DNA from: Perilla frutescens
Lineage: Eukaryota > Streptophyta > Magnoliopsida > Lamiales > Lamiaceae
Assembly: GCA_026008535.1 (NCBI GenBank)
Contig: BRKX01000001.1
Span: forward strand, 71,684,317 to 71,748,316
DNA: 64,000 nucleotides
Reading direction: 5' to 3'
Shown here: positions 1 to 12,219 of the stretch, one piece after another
Layout of the letters: each line of letters opens with the position of its first letter
Numbering within the stretch: position 1 is the first letter of the stretch
Translations under genes and position numbers: made by a program
The notes under the pieces: model-generated
The model's input: the letters and a program-made list of their open reading frames with translations, nothing else
Databases searched by the model: none
Told to the model about the DNA's origin: nothing

Positions 1-46
1 GCACACATCCAATTACAAAAGAGATCAAGATCATGATCATGATCGA

Positions 47-3000
47 TCAGTCACTGGGATGAACATCCTCTAATTCATGTTCCCACCGACACATGACGAA
101 GCTGCACGAGGCACATTGAAATCCAGGCTCTTCATATACATCTCGATAACACAGGTTGCATCGCTTTTTTGTGGTTATGATTTGAAATGTGAGAGGGTGG
201 TGAGGGAGATGATGAGCGATACTCACATTCACACGGTACTGCTGTCTCCCGAAGTTGATGTTTCTATACTTACCCGATGTAGTAGGAAAGCATTCGGGAT
301 GGAAGGATTGATCGCAGTCTTGGCAGTGATACATCCATGTCTTCGGATTCATTTTCTCTTCACAGCTGCCGCAGTAAAACGCAGTTGGATGGTAGGCGGC
401 GTATGTTAACGGCAACCAGTGCTTCTCCAATCTATGTTTATTCCGTGACGGAAGCCACACACATTCACCACACATTGCGAATTGGCAGCTCTGACACGTG
501 TAAAATTTTTCTGCTTCCCATATAACACCATAACAACCACGACAGAAACTTGATCTGGAGTGATTGTCTACAACCAACCTGAGATAATGATGATCTTGTG
601 GGTGAGCTGCGTGTTTTATGGTGTCGGGAAGAGAAGCACACTTGATATCTACTTTGAAGGGGCATCCTGTACAAGCATAAACGAGCCCGTTCGTTTGAAG
701 ATCACAAAAATCACAGCGTGACCAATCTGCCAGTTTCTGATTAGTTCGAAGCATTAGCCTGTGATCCTTGATGGAGTGGAGTGGAAGAGAGGGGAGCTCA
801 GGTGGTAAGTTGAAGCAGGACAAGTGGAGAAAGTAATTGCATTCACCACAACTCATGTAACCATTTTCAGTAGTAGATGATTTTTGATGATGAATGGGCA
901 TTGTGCAGCCGTCACATGTTATTAATGCTAATCCTCGACCATTTTCAAGATCATCGTCATCATCATCGGAATCCTGAGATGATGGCGACGCTGAAAACGT
1001 AATAAAACTCAGTGGATGATGGTGGTGTTGGAACTCGAATTTGCCATTGATGATCTTCTTGTCGTCCTCGGCAGGAGGGGTGAAGATTTCTCTACTTTCA
1101 GCTCTCTTACTCTTCACAAATGGTTTGATTATCTCCTCGTATGCCTCATTTATTGGAACCATGATAATGTCTTCAGGATCATGATCAGCTGCTGTATTAA
1201 TTCTGGAACAAATCAATCACAAAAAAATATCAATACATATATAATGTCTTCAGTTAATATTTTTTGTTAAAAAACATCATTTAAATTTTACAGTAGTATA
1301 TAGAAGGAAAACAATAAAGAGGGAGACTAGCAATTTGTGTAACCAAGAAATTGGTGTGGCCCAGCTTTTGTAAATCGTTTTTTTTGTTTTGATTTTTTTA
1401 TTAAAAATATAAATTCTAAAATTAACCCTGAAATCGAACTAAATTAATTTAATTATTTTTATTTGACATCTCGCGCAGTGCACTTGCGCAACGCTAACGC
1501 GTGAGCTAATGCAATGCGCTTGATAATTAATTTTTTTAATATAAATATATACCCTAAATGAAATCATTGAACCCTAAAATTGAATTGAATTAAATTAACT
1601 TTTTTTTTTGTTCTAGTGACTCACGCAGTGCACTTGTTTCATGCTAACGCGTGAGTTCATGCACGGCATTCGACAATTAAATTTTATAATATATATATTG
1701 CAAATGGAATTAGTAACCCCGAAATCAAAGTGAATTTAGAATTAAATATAATTCCTAATTGGGACAAATAAATCTTAATTGAGATTAAATAACATTCTTG
1801 TAAGACAAGTAGCAAACTGATTCCTGTTACCGTTTTTCGTGTTTCATTCTGTGTTACATTATCAAATTTATTATTTTAATAATATTTATTATAAAATAAA
1901 AATTAATTATAACATAAATAATTATGGTCAATATTTATCAATAAAAAAATTGAATTAAAAAATTATAAAACATAATTTAAAAAAAACAACCATAATAATG
2001 AATTATTAATTGAAAATTAAAAATTAAATATTAAAAAATAATTATAAACCCTAATTGGGTGGGGTGAATCTTAAAAAAAATCATAAAATTAAACTAAATC
2101 ACAAAAAAAGTAAAATTGAAGAAAAAAAATATAAGAAAAACTCATAATTTGAAAATGTAATACGGAGTGTAACAGGAAATTTGATGCGTACTTTTTAGAC
2201 TACCAATTAATTAAAGAAGGTAAGTATATAGCAGGAAATGAAACTTACTCAGTAGAAGTAGCGGGTGGTGATGTGTCGTCGATGGCGCACTTGACATGGA
2301 CGACATAACCACAAAGCTGACAATGATAGACCCAACGTCTGAGTGGCAAAGCTCCTCTGCATATAGCACACTCATATTCATATCGGATGTAATCAGGGGG
2401 GGTGTGAAAAGCGAGGGAGAGTTTGTGTTGGGGGTGGTGACGAGGGAAATCCGCAGTGATTGGCAAGGCTGCACAGCTCTCATGTATGCAGTAGTCGCAG
2501 ACGGTGCAGATGTATGAGTTTCCTTTCTCCATTGTACCACAGGCATCGCACTCGAATGAGAACGACCTCGTCTTCTTCCTGAAAGACCTCAGTTCATGTT
2601 GAGGGTGACTCGGGTGCTGCTGCTTCTTCATTACGTTGTTTTCGAGTTCGAGACCCCCCGCGCATGACATGTGGATCCCAAACTCACAACCTTCACTGCA
2701 AATGTATCCAAGCCCATTCGGCGGTTTCATAAGATCTTCACAAACTGCACATCTAGTTTTTTCACCAACTGCTACTTCCTCAATATCTTGCTGTGTGAGT
2801 GTGTGTGAAGGGTGCAGAGGATGCCTAATCTCTCTCGGCATTTCTAAGCATTCTTCGTGTAAGAGACGATGAAATCTACAGTTGTCGGTGCAGCAGCCAT
2901 AGGCTACCTCTCCGGGTAAAAAGAATCTGGAACAACCGTAACACCAATTAACCCACTGATAATCACCACTCACCGCGTACGGATTCGGGTTCGGGTTCGG

Positions 3001-3057
3001 GACCCGTCTCAGCGGATGTTCATGAAAAAAGTGCTCAATCATCTCATGTTCCTCCAT
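47..3057 (-). CDS. DC1 (Cys/His-rich C1) domain protein, 2 exons
   Basis: The CDS joins exon 3057..2249 to exon 1202..47, giving 654 codons plus TGA. The donor is GTAAGT and the acceptor follows TTGTTCCAG; the joined codon is GAA and the frame is kept. The protein is a chain of plant DC1 modules, each with an H-x-x-H or H-x-H-P-L motif followed by C-x2-C and H-x2-C pairs. Clear starts are HEHPL at residue 12, HPSHTL at 82, HPQHEL at 151 and HHPQHKLSL at 207; several more lie in exon 2, including one near the C terminus. DC1 modules are zinc-binding and related to C1 domains, and plant members are implicated in stress and hormone responses; the ligand of this protein is unknown. A proline/asparagine stretch (PNPNPNP) follows the first motif, and an acidic run (DSDDDDDD) lies early in exon 2. 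No signal peptide or membrane segment is seen. The start codon opens directly into a typical DC1 N terminus. Confidence 0.88.
1455..1690. repeat. two units of a ~150-bp minisatellite in the DC1 intron
   Basis: Two diverged units start near 1466 and 1618. Each carries CGCAGTGCACTTG, then GCTAACGCGTGAG, then a second GC-rich block and an AT-rich spacer. The same unit recurs as four copies at about 8060-8590, and a shorter related stretch (actcgcgcaacacgtgg) lies near 48960. The DC1 intron is 1046 bases, and this repeat and the element after it fill much of it. Confidence 0.7.
1826..2190. mobile_element. AT-rich MITE (same family as 16235-16624)
   Basis: The left part has GATTCCTGTTACCG and the right part ends in GTGTAACAGGAAATTT, forming a diverged terminal inverted repeat. 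The AT-rich core, with CCCTAATTGGGTGGGG and ATAATGAATTATTAATTG, matches in reverse orientation the element in intron 1 of the 4CL-like gene. I could not recognise a target-site duplication here. It lies inside the DC1 intron. Confidence 0.6.
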
Positions 3058-3105
3058 CTCTCTCTTAACATTAATTGGATGTTACATATGTTTAATACTC
3101 TATGT

Positions 3106-3117
3106 TATATATATATA
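3106..3117 (-). promoter_or_regulatory. candidate TATA box of the DC1 gene
   Basis: An alternating TATATATATATA run lies about 50-60 bases upstream of the DC1 start codon on the same strand, a plausible TATA position with a short leader. Such runs are common in this AT-rich DNA, so this is position-based inference. Confidence 0.35.
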
Positions 3118-4067
3118 GTATTGATTAATTGTACGTCCAACAAAAGTAGAATCATGTAAACTTGCAATGTGAGCAAAGATTAACAAAAGACAAATATTAA
3201 ATCATACCACGCAACTCAAATTCATATTCTTTTCTTAGTTTGATTTTGTGTTAGCAATTAATATTTTTAATTAGATTGATGGTCTATACGTACGTATAAA
3301 ATTCACTTATCGACCACATAAAAAAATCTTATATATACTGAGTAGATAAAGCTAGATAACACAATTCATGCATTGTTCAAGTTCATATATAGTCAATTAG
3401 GTCCAATGTTTATTTATGAGTAATGTTATTGTTATTGTTATTCTTTTCTTTTCTTTTCTTTTTATGTCGAGAGTAACCTGCAGCTGCTACCGTGATGCTT
3501 ACTGGGTAAATCCCGTCCCTGTGTAATAGTTTGCAAACCTACACAAGGAAGGTAATAAACCACACTTGGTAAGTCAGAAGAAAATAAAGACAGAAAGCTT
3601 GAAAACTGGTTCAAAGCAACAAGAAAAAAAATGGAGGACAAAAAATATGGGCGTGGGTGAACACGAAACAAAATAAAATTTCTTTCGTCCATAATAATAT
3701 ATATGAAAAAAATACTCATAATAGCATGACAATATACAACTAAATAAAAAATGTTATACATTCTTTTCTTAGTTTATGTGTCAAAATATTCTTAAATTGA
3801 AATAAGTAAAACTCACATATGACATAAAGAAAAATTATACCAAATATATATCAAATTAAATTAATTACGTACACTCTTTTCTTGTTCATAAGAAATTAAA
3901 AAGCAAAAGGAAAAAAGAAAGATGAAAAGGAAAGCGAGTTGGCTACTTTTCTTCGAGAAGTTTTAAAATTCTATCATAAGCTTTTCAAAAAAAAAAACAT
4001 AATTGAAGAATCCTCATCAGTTCTTGTAATCTTGACGTATATAATTAATTCTTAGTAACAAATTAAA
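3118..4067. other. intergenic, no gene seen
   Basis: AT-rich DNA with a short (TTTTC)n pentanucleotide run near 3442-3461. The open frames here are short, low in complexity and match no family I recognise. Confidence 0.5.
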
Positions 4068-5683
4068 TGATATTGATTCTTATTTAATTCCATGTAAACT
4101 TTAAAATTCTATCTTCATAGTTCACGAAAGGAATGATACTTTAGATTATATTTTATTTTTTGAAATATGAATATTTTACATTCAACTATTGCGAAAAAAA
4201 TGATCAGTTGCCTTAAAAAGTTAAGACAACAAATTTTAACTTGGGGATTATATATACTGTTATTTAACATCCTCAAATTTCTAGGAAAAAAATCACCGCG
4301 GATAAGTACAACCATTATATAAATTTTCTATGATTTTATATGTTTTATTTTATTATAAGTTTCTAGATTAAAAAAGGAATTGCATATTTTTTTCCTTCTG
4401 GTATTTAATGGTGTTATCTTGTTGATTTTGTGTAAAAACTTTGTTTCATAAATTAACTCGCGAAGGATAAGAGGTTTTATCAATTAATTTGTCAAATCGT
4501 AAGGTAAATAGAGATGGTATTGTCAAAAGAAAGATATAAGATTTGGGAGTAACTGATTTTACTCTTTGCACCGCAAAAGAAAACAAATAAATAAATAATT
4601 TTAAAGTTACTTAAATGTCATTTACTTAAAAATAAAAAAATCAAGAGTGGTTCTAAAATGAAATTTCGACCTCACCATATTTGTTCAAAATTCAATTTTC
4701 TAACACACAAGATTTGTAAAATATATTCTCGTTTGAAAATGAGTTTTCGAACAAACATGGTGTGTTCGAAAATCTATTTTCGAACAGATTCCATGAATTT
4801 TTATTTAAGTACCGTTCGAAAACAGAATTTCGAACATATCAAGACTGTTCGAAAACATGACTTTGAACGGAATGGAAATTTTTTTATTTTTTTATTAGTA
4901 AGGGTGTTTAGATAAATTTATTACTAATAAAAAAATTATGGTGCAAAGAGTAAAAATGGTTGTGCATTTAGCAACTCCTATAAAATTTAGTTTTGGGTCA
5001 TGTGGAATATGTAATATCGATGAATAGGAGTGTTCAAATGATTGATTTGGTGAATTAATAAAATCATAAATTGAAATTCTTAAAAAAAAAATTGAAACCA
5101 ACAATAAAGTAATTGATATAACCGAACCTTGTCAAACCATAATTATTTCAGTTTAATTGATATTGATTATTATTTAATTCCATGTAAACTTTAAAATTCT
5201 ATCTTCATAGTTCAATAAAGGAATGATACTTTAGATTATATTTTATTTTTTGAAATATGAATATTTTACATTCTACTATTACCGAAAAATAAAAGATCAG
5301 TTGCCTTAAAAAGTTAAAACACCAAATTTTAACTTGCGTATTATACTGTTATTCAACATTCTCAAATTTCTAGGAAAAAAATCATCGCCGATAAGTAAAA
5401 CCATTATATAAATTTTCTATGATTTTATATGTTTTATTTTAAATTTCTATATAGAAAAAAATGAATTATATATTTTTTTCCTTCTGGTATCTAATGGTGT
5501 CATATCTTGTTGATTTTATGTTTGGTTTCATAAATTAACTCGTGAAGGATAAGAGGTTTTGTCAAGTAATTTGTCAAATCGTAAGGTAAGTAGAGATGGT
5601 ATTGTCAAAAGAAAGATATAAAATTTGGGAATAACTATTTGTACCACTAATTTTATTCTTTGCACCATAAAAAAAAAAAATTA

Positions 5684-5719
<36 letters not shown>

Positions 5720-6790
5720 TTTGAAGTTACTTAAATATCATTTACTGAAAAAGAAAAAAATCAAGAGTGGTTCGAAAATAAAATTTCGACCTCATCATGT
5801 TTGTTCGAAATTCTATTTTGAAACAGACATGATTTTTAAAATATAGTCTCATTCGAAAATGAATTTTGGAACAAACATAGTCTCGTTCGAAAATTCATTT
5901 TCGAACAAACATGATGTGTTCGAAAATCTATTTGTTTAAGTACCGTTCGAAAACAGAATTTCGAACATATCCAGACTATTCGAGCACATGACTTCGAACG
6001 TAACGCAATTTTAGGGTTAATTGCTAAATAAATCACCACGTTTACACCATTTTGCAAATTAGACACCACGTTTAAATCTAGTCAATTATAACACCACGTT
6101 TTAATTTATGTGGGATTAAACATCCCCAATTTTTCCGACGAGTTAAATATGACGTATTTTGTCTAAAAATCACGTTAACAGCCATGTCAACACACACGTG
6201 TAATAAATGACATCGTTTTGTTACTTTTTCTTCTTTTTTCGTCGAAAAAATCATTTTTTATATAATTATCTATTTCTAAAATATAAAATATATTGAGAAA
6301 ACTAACAAAATCGACATCTTTTATTACACGTGTGTGTTGATGTGGCTATGGATGTGGTTTTTAGATCAAATATGTCATACTTAACTCGGCGGAAAAATTG
6401 GGGATGTTTAATCCAACACAAATTAAAACATGGTGGTATAATTGACTAAATTTAAACGTGGTGTCTAATTTGCAAAAAGGTGGAGATGTGGTGATTTATT
6501 TGGCAATTAACCCTTTTTTTATTATTATTCAGAGTTTTTAGGTAAATTTATGACTAATAAAAATAAAAAATAATTTATGGTGCAAAGATTAAAAATAATG
6601 GTGTATTTAGCAACTCCTATAAAATTTAATTTTTGATCATGTGGAATATGTAATATCGATGAATAGGGCCGTTCAAATGATTGGTTTGGTGAATAAATAA
6701 AATCATAGATCGAAATTCTTAAAAAAAATGAAATTCAAACCAACCATAAAGTAATTGATATAACCGAACTTAGCCGAACCATAATCATTT
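4068..6790. repeat. 1.1-kb direct duplication; second copy carries an insertion
   Basis: Copy 1 spans about 4068-5130 and copy 2 about 5158-6790. Both begin with ATTTAATTCCATGTAAAC and share landmarks in the same order: GAATGATACTTTAGATTATA, a cluster of TTCGAAAA-type palindromes, ATGGTGCAAAGA and GTGGAATATGTAATATCGAT. Copy 2 is longer because it holds an inverted-repeat element (6013-6515) and an (AAT)n run (5685-5718). Noncoding. Confidence 0.8.
6013..6515. mobile_element. MITE with ~200-bp terminal inverted repeats
   Basis: The left arm starts GGGTTAATTGCTAAATAAAT and the right arm ends as its inverse (ATTTATTTGGCAATTAACCC). Internal blocks mirror each other over about 200 bp, including CACCACGTTT/AAACGTGGTG and CACACACGTGTAATA/TATTACACGTGTGTG. 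A short spacer separates the arms. The matching site in the first duplicate (near 4880) is empty. No coding capacity. Superfamily not assigned because the flanking duplication is unclear in a T-rich context. Confidence 0.8.
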
Positions 6791-7415
6791 GGTTCGGTTT
6801 TCAGTTTAACTGAATGTTAATGTGTTTTTTTTTCTAAACAACTATTTCTACAGAAAAATAATACTAGAACTTAATAAATAACAAACGATGCATTAAATAA
6901 ATAATTACCCCTGATTCAATTGCGTACATAATCAACTTATCACAATATCACAAATCACAATTACACTTAACAATTACTAATTCAATATACAAAAAAAAAA
7001 TATCACAAATCTTTTACTTTGAAGTTGAAGCACTCTTGCATTTTGCCATATTTCACTAAGAGCGTATAATTTTATTTTTGACTTTTTTTTAATTTATGTT
7101 TAATATTGGAAATATAAATTATAAAATACAAAATATAAATTAAAACAATTAATTTATATACTTTGATTAGTTCCATTTTACTGAACTATATTTTAATTTT
7201 AATATTCAAAATCAAACAAAATTAATAAAGATAAAATCACCAAATCTACCAAATTAAATAATTCAATTTTTTTCAATTTTTTTTATTTTAGTTTAGTTTT
7301 ACACACCCCTGTCAACAAAGAAGTATATAAGGAATGACTAATCTCATTCCGTCATCACTTCTAGAAATAGAATAATGATTATTTCTACGATAATGATGAT
7401 ACCAATAGTAAATTA
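6791..7415. other. intergenic, no gene seen
   Basis: AT-rich DNA with degenerate stretches resembling the GGTTCGGTTT-type repeats seen elsewhere in the window. No gene recognised. Confidence 0.45.
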
Positions 7416-7417
7416 TA

Positions 7418-7676
7418 CTCCCTACGTCCCATAATTGTAGTCCCTTTTCATTTTCACTCAAATTAAGAAATCACATTTAATATGTATTGGAAATGCACAA
7501 TTTACAATAATTATCCTATATTACCCCTATTTCTACTCTATTAATTTCATTCACACTATATTAAATAGGGTTATATTTGTAAAAGAATGTTTTAATACAA
7601 TCTCAATCAGAATATGACTATAATTTTGGGACATCTCAAAAAAGAATAATGGACTATAATTATGGGACGGAGGGAG
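7418..7676. mobile_element. Stowaway-type (Tc1/mariner) MITE
   Basis: The left end reads CTCCCTACGTCCCATAATTG and the right end GGGACGGAGGGAG, flanked on both sides by TA (7416-7417 and 7677-7678). The CTCCCTCCGTCCC end and TA target duplication are diagnostic of plant Stowaway elements. It is 259 bp long and noncoding. Confidence 0.92.
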
Positions 7677-8059
7677 TATCAGTCATGATATTAGAAATTG
7701 ACTTGAGAATTAATTGTGATTTCATTTAGCAATTTCAACTTAAATCATCTTCCCAAAATCAACTCCTGCAGAATCCGTCTCAACAATATCTATCGATTTG
7801 GTGCTTGACAATAATTCCATTGACACCAATCTGAAAACTAATTAAAGATAAATGATTAAAATCGGGGAAGAAGTACTATTTAAGATCATGAGTCACGCTC
7901 CTGTAAGTTTGTCTAAATGATCTCTTACGTTAGATACATAGACAGATATCTATTTGACCAATGAGGTGGTCATATTCTCCCTATTCTTTTAAGTTTTTTT
8001 TCAAATTAATTTCTTCATTTTTTTTGTTTTTACAAATATATATTTATTTATTTAAATTA

Positions 8060-8600
8060 ATTTAATATGTTTATCCGGCATCTCACGCAGTGCACTCACC
8101 CAACGTTAATACGTGGACTCGTGCACTATGCTCGATAATTTTTTTTTGAAATAAATATATACCTTAAAATTGAATCAGTGAATCCTAAAATTAAATTAAA
8201 TTTTTTTTTTTCTGACGTCTCGCACAGTGCACTTGCCTGACACTAATGTATGGGTCCGTGCACTTCACTCGATAATTTTTTTTGGTGCAATAAATATATA
8301 TCCTAAAATAGAATTAGTGAAATCTAAAATTAAAGTGAATTAATTATATTTTTTGAATTAAATTATTTTTTTATTCCGCATTTCGCGCAGTGCACTCGTC
8401 CGACGCTAACACGTGGGTTCGTACACTGTGCTAGATAATTATTTTTTTTGAAATAAATATAGACCATAAATTGGAATTATTGAACCCTAAAATTAAATTG
8501 AATTAATTAAATTTTTTCATCTGACATCTCGTATTGTGCACTCACCCGACGCTACTGCGTAAACTCATGCACTACGCTCGATAATTCATTAAAATAAAAT
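8060..8600. repeat. four-unit ~150-bp minisatellite
   Basis: Units start near 8075, 8213, 8376 and 8522. Each contains a GCAGTGCACT- or TGTGCACTCA-like block, a CGACGCTAA-like block, then GTGCAC or GCACTA and CTCGATAATT, followed by an AT spacer. It is the same family as the two units in the DC1 intron. Confidence 0.75.
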
Positions 8601-8639
8601 AAATGATTTAAAAAAATTAAAAACAAAAAAAAAAACTGA

Positions 8640-8656
8640 GGGGGGGGGGGGGGGGG
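8640..8656 (+). repeat. poly-G tract (17 G)
   Basis: An uninterrupted run of G follows an A-rich stretch. Such runs are prone to length errors in sequencing, so the true length is uncertain. A second poly-G tract lies near 46846-46861. Confidence 0.9.
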
Positions 8657-9088
8657 CGCGGTAGCCTGTAGCGCTGGGCCTCTTTATTCGGGAGTGGGCC
8701 TGGGCGTAGGCCCTCAGTGTTTGGGTTATTTTTTGTGAATTTTTGACATGATTTGATCCGTCTAACGGTTTGTGACCCATTAAAACGGTCTCATACAAAT
8801 TTTTATGTAGGATCGTGTCATTCAATCGTGTATCCGCCATGTATGTTTATGTAAAAAAATAAATTAATATACATGTGGTACAGATATCTAATTATTAAAA
8901 TACATGCCGAATATATAATTATTAGAATACGAGATAAAATAAATAAAAAATATTATTCAATATATATATACACACACACACTAACTCTCACATTTACAAA
9001 ACTTATGATGGAGCCATTCATTAATCTCGAAAGGAAATTAATTTTTATGTGAAAGGCTTTCCGTCTTACGTCCGTGGCTGGGACACGA

Positions 9089-9152
<64 letters not shown>

Positions 9153-9311
9153 TGGCGAGAGGCAAATACTTCTCACTCGCTTGCAAAGTTTGGTGAGATG
9201 ATCATCAGATATTGTACACTTTGATTTAATTTTGAAATGAGACTTGGTTTTTCTTTAAAAAAAATAGGGTAAACAATAAAAATATATAGCATCAATAATG
9301 TTCAAAAAGAA

Positions 9312-9375
<64 letters not shown>

Positions 9376-9564
9376 GCATTGATTATATTTCCACTTCTTA
9401 TCTGATGGGATCCTCTATTTCAAGTTGGTGTTTCATTTTGTATTCTAACCAAATGAATTTATGTCATGTGGTTTTAAAAAATTAAATAATTATCCACTAA
9501 AAAAATTTCGAAGTTTCAGTTAGCTAGATCACTCGATCGGTTTGTGACATTGTGAAAGAATCCA

Positions 9565-9620
<56 letters not shown>
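9089..9620. repeat. cluster of three long microsatellites
   Basis: (TTA)n occupies about 9089-9151, (AAT)n about 9311-9375 and (GA)n about 9570-9620, each roughly 50-65 bases and nearly perfect. The spacers are AT-rich and noncoding. Confidence 0.95.
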
Positions 9621-9622
<2 letters not shown>

Positions 9623-11649
9623 GATTCTGATTATAATTTTGATCCAGTAAGCTCCGATACAAAAGGCGGTAAATTTGATGGTTCGTGCATGGACAATAAC
9701 CTAGATTTCCGTATTTAATTAAAAGGTATATTTTAAAAATATTTTGGCAAAAAATGTTTTGGGACATAAATAGTGACAATAGTATATGTTAAACATGTTG
9801 GTTTCAAATTTTTTCGTGTCCTGTTGTTTTAACGATAATTGTGTGTTTTTAATGATATTATGAAAAAACACAATATTATCGTTAATCATATTATAGTGTG
9901 TGTTGCGCCTGCCACACGTATGAAGAATTCACAATGTTCTTCGTGTTTGCAAATATCACAAAATCCGATCAGCTCGATACTCTACACAATTAACCAGATG
10001 ATACAAATTATTTCCACACAATTTTTAATTTATCTTATCAAATGAGCTGATGTTTAATAAAAGCATCTCCTATACTGTACCCCAAATTTGATAGTTGATA
10101 CATAACTATGTCACGTCACCGCCACATCAAAAGTTATATACCTACTTTTTTAAATACCAATTCTCTTCAAATCACCCACTATACATATGGTATATACATA
10201 ACTTTTTGAGGCCTCACCATATTTATCACTCATTTAATAAAATATATACATATACATATACATATACATATATTATTTTTATGTATAATTTAATTAATTT
10301 TTATTTAAATATTATTTTTTGACAAGTGCATGCATGAAATCAGAAAATTAATTATCATACTTGATCTATGAAATTAAAATTTTATTTTAAGGTAAAATTT
10401 AATAATTTTGAAAAGAGAGAAAAAGATAAAGGAGAAAAGAGAAAGGAGGAGAGATAAATGAAAAAGAGAGAAAAAAAAGTTGGAATCAGCGGGTGGAGAG
10501 AGAGAGAGGGGAAAATGAGTTAAAATGTGCAAAAATAAGGCGTTTGAGTTTTTTTTTTCCATATCGGCACATAAGTCGGCAATGTTTTTTTGAGTTATTT
10601 TAATGAAATATTCTTTATCGGCATATTTTTTATTATTGTTATAAATTTATTTTATGGGTGAAATTGACATAGGTGAAATATTTTAGTTTGAAAATATATT
10701 ATATTATATTGTAAAAATAAAATTTTAATTGTCAATATATTTCTTTCACTAAAATTGATTTCTCGCAAAAACAAAAATGTTGTCTATACATAACATTAAA
10801 TTTATTATATTGAAAAGGCACTATCTTAGCGTAGAATTTTCCAGAGAAATGAAAAGAAAGAGAAGGAGAAAAGTGGAGAGAGAAGGAGGAGAAAGAATAA
10901 AAATAGAGGAGTGAGTGAGCCCCACATCACACTTTTTTTCCTCAAAATACTCGGTACAACTGCATGTACCATTTACCCAATTTATACTTTTTTTTTTAAC
11001 CCATCACTATAGTGTATCTTAATTTTTTGGTACATTCCAAAAAATTTATACATAAAATATTCACCATAGTGCAGGCTCTAAAGTGCATAAGAGCTTTGAT
11101 GGCTGCTCAATTGCTTGAGCCCACAATCACTCGACACTCGATCTATCGACGGAGCTCGAGTGCTTGAGTGGTGTTGAGCACTCTGGTTCTCAATCCTTCA
11201 ATGAGTGTAAAAACTAAATAATTCACCACCAAAATTCACTCAACTCTAAGCTCGCCTAAAAATCTTAACTTCAATGACATTTAATTATAAATACAACAGA
11301 GAGAGAGAGAGCACAAACGATATCTTTAATCTTTAATTGAATTAATAAGATGGCAATCTTGAAGTTGTCCATATATAATCATACAATCATATGTATTTGC
11401 CGCCCAATATATATATTATACACCCCAAAATGAATATGTATTTGATTCTCAAATCTTTGTACGTACCATGCAAATTACAAAGGTTCATTCACTGAAGGTA
11501 GTGGATTGACTCCTAATTAATGTTGTCAAAAGTCGTTGTTTTAATCCAACTAAAAACTGTATAAATCTCTCTGTGTTATCAAATTCCTTCAATTCTTGAT
11601 GATTATCAGCTGATCATCCAAACAGAATTGTTGCAACGTAAAAGAGAAA
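9621..11649. other. intergenic, no gene seen
   Basis: AT-rich DNA with purine-rich GAGA stretches near 10410-10510 and 10850-10915. A (CATATA)n run lies near 10245-10270. The short open frames are low in complexity, and I see no gene. Confidence 0.5.
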
Positions 11650-12080
11650 ATCACCACCACATGTAGAATTGATCGCATTAATTTATATATATATGTATAT
11701 ATATATATATATATATATTTGATTCATAAGAGATTTGTAGGTAGAAAATAGTTCATTTGTTTCATATCATATCAATTCATCAAGTAATATCAATTACAGG
11801 AATAATCTAGCTAGAAAAAACAGAGTATTAATCGTATAACTTTCATGTTGATTCCAAGGATTTGTTTCGGAATTATTATAGGTAAAAGATAAAATCACTG
11901 TATGTTATGACTAGCTACCACGTACAATTGAAATCGCATTTATACATATCTTTGAGTAATTCATAAGATCCGAGTTTTGTAGGTAGAAATTGAAAGAGTT
12001 AAGTAATTTGTTTCCTATCATATCAACTCATCAAGTAAAATCAATTACAGGAAAATAAGAAAATACAAGACTAGCTAGTA
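11650..12080. repeat. diverged tandem duplication downstream of the 4CL-like gene
   Basis: A segment of roughly 150-180 bp near 11660-11815 recurs near 11915-12076, about 260 bp on. Shared landmarks are ATTCATAAGA, TTTGTAGGTAGAAA, CATATCA and ATCAATTACAGGA in the same order. A TA microsatellite (about 11692-11720) expands the first copy. Confidence 0.65.
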
Positions 12081-12219
12081 TTCTTCTATACTACGCCCAC
12101 TAACAAAACCGTTCTACAAATTCAGCAATCACTCATCTCAACTGTTGATCGATCAATCCTCCAACTAATTGATAACAAGAGTGAGATACAGTTAAGTACA
12201 TATATATATTCCTCAGAAC

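Noticed and set aside
9311..9375. Regular short repeats that could be taken for a CRISPR-like array
   Set aside because: It is a plain AAT microsatellite without spacers, in a plant genome.
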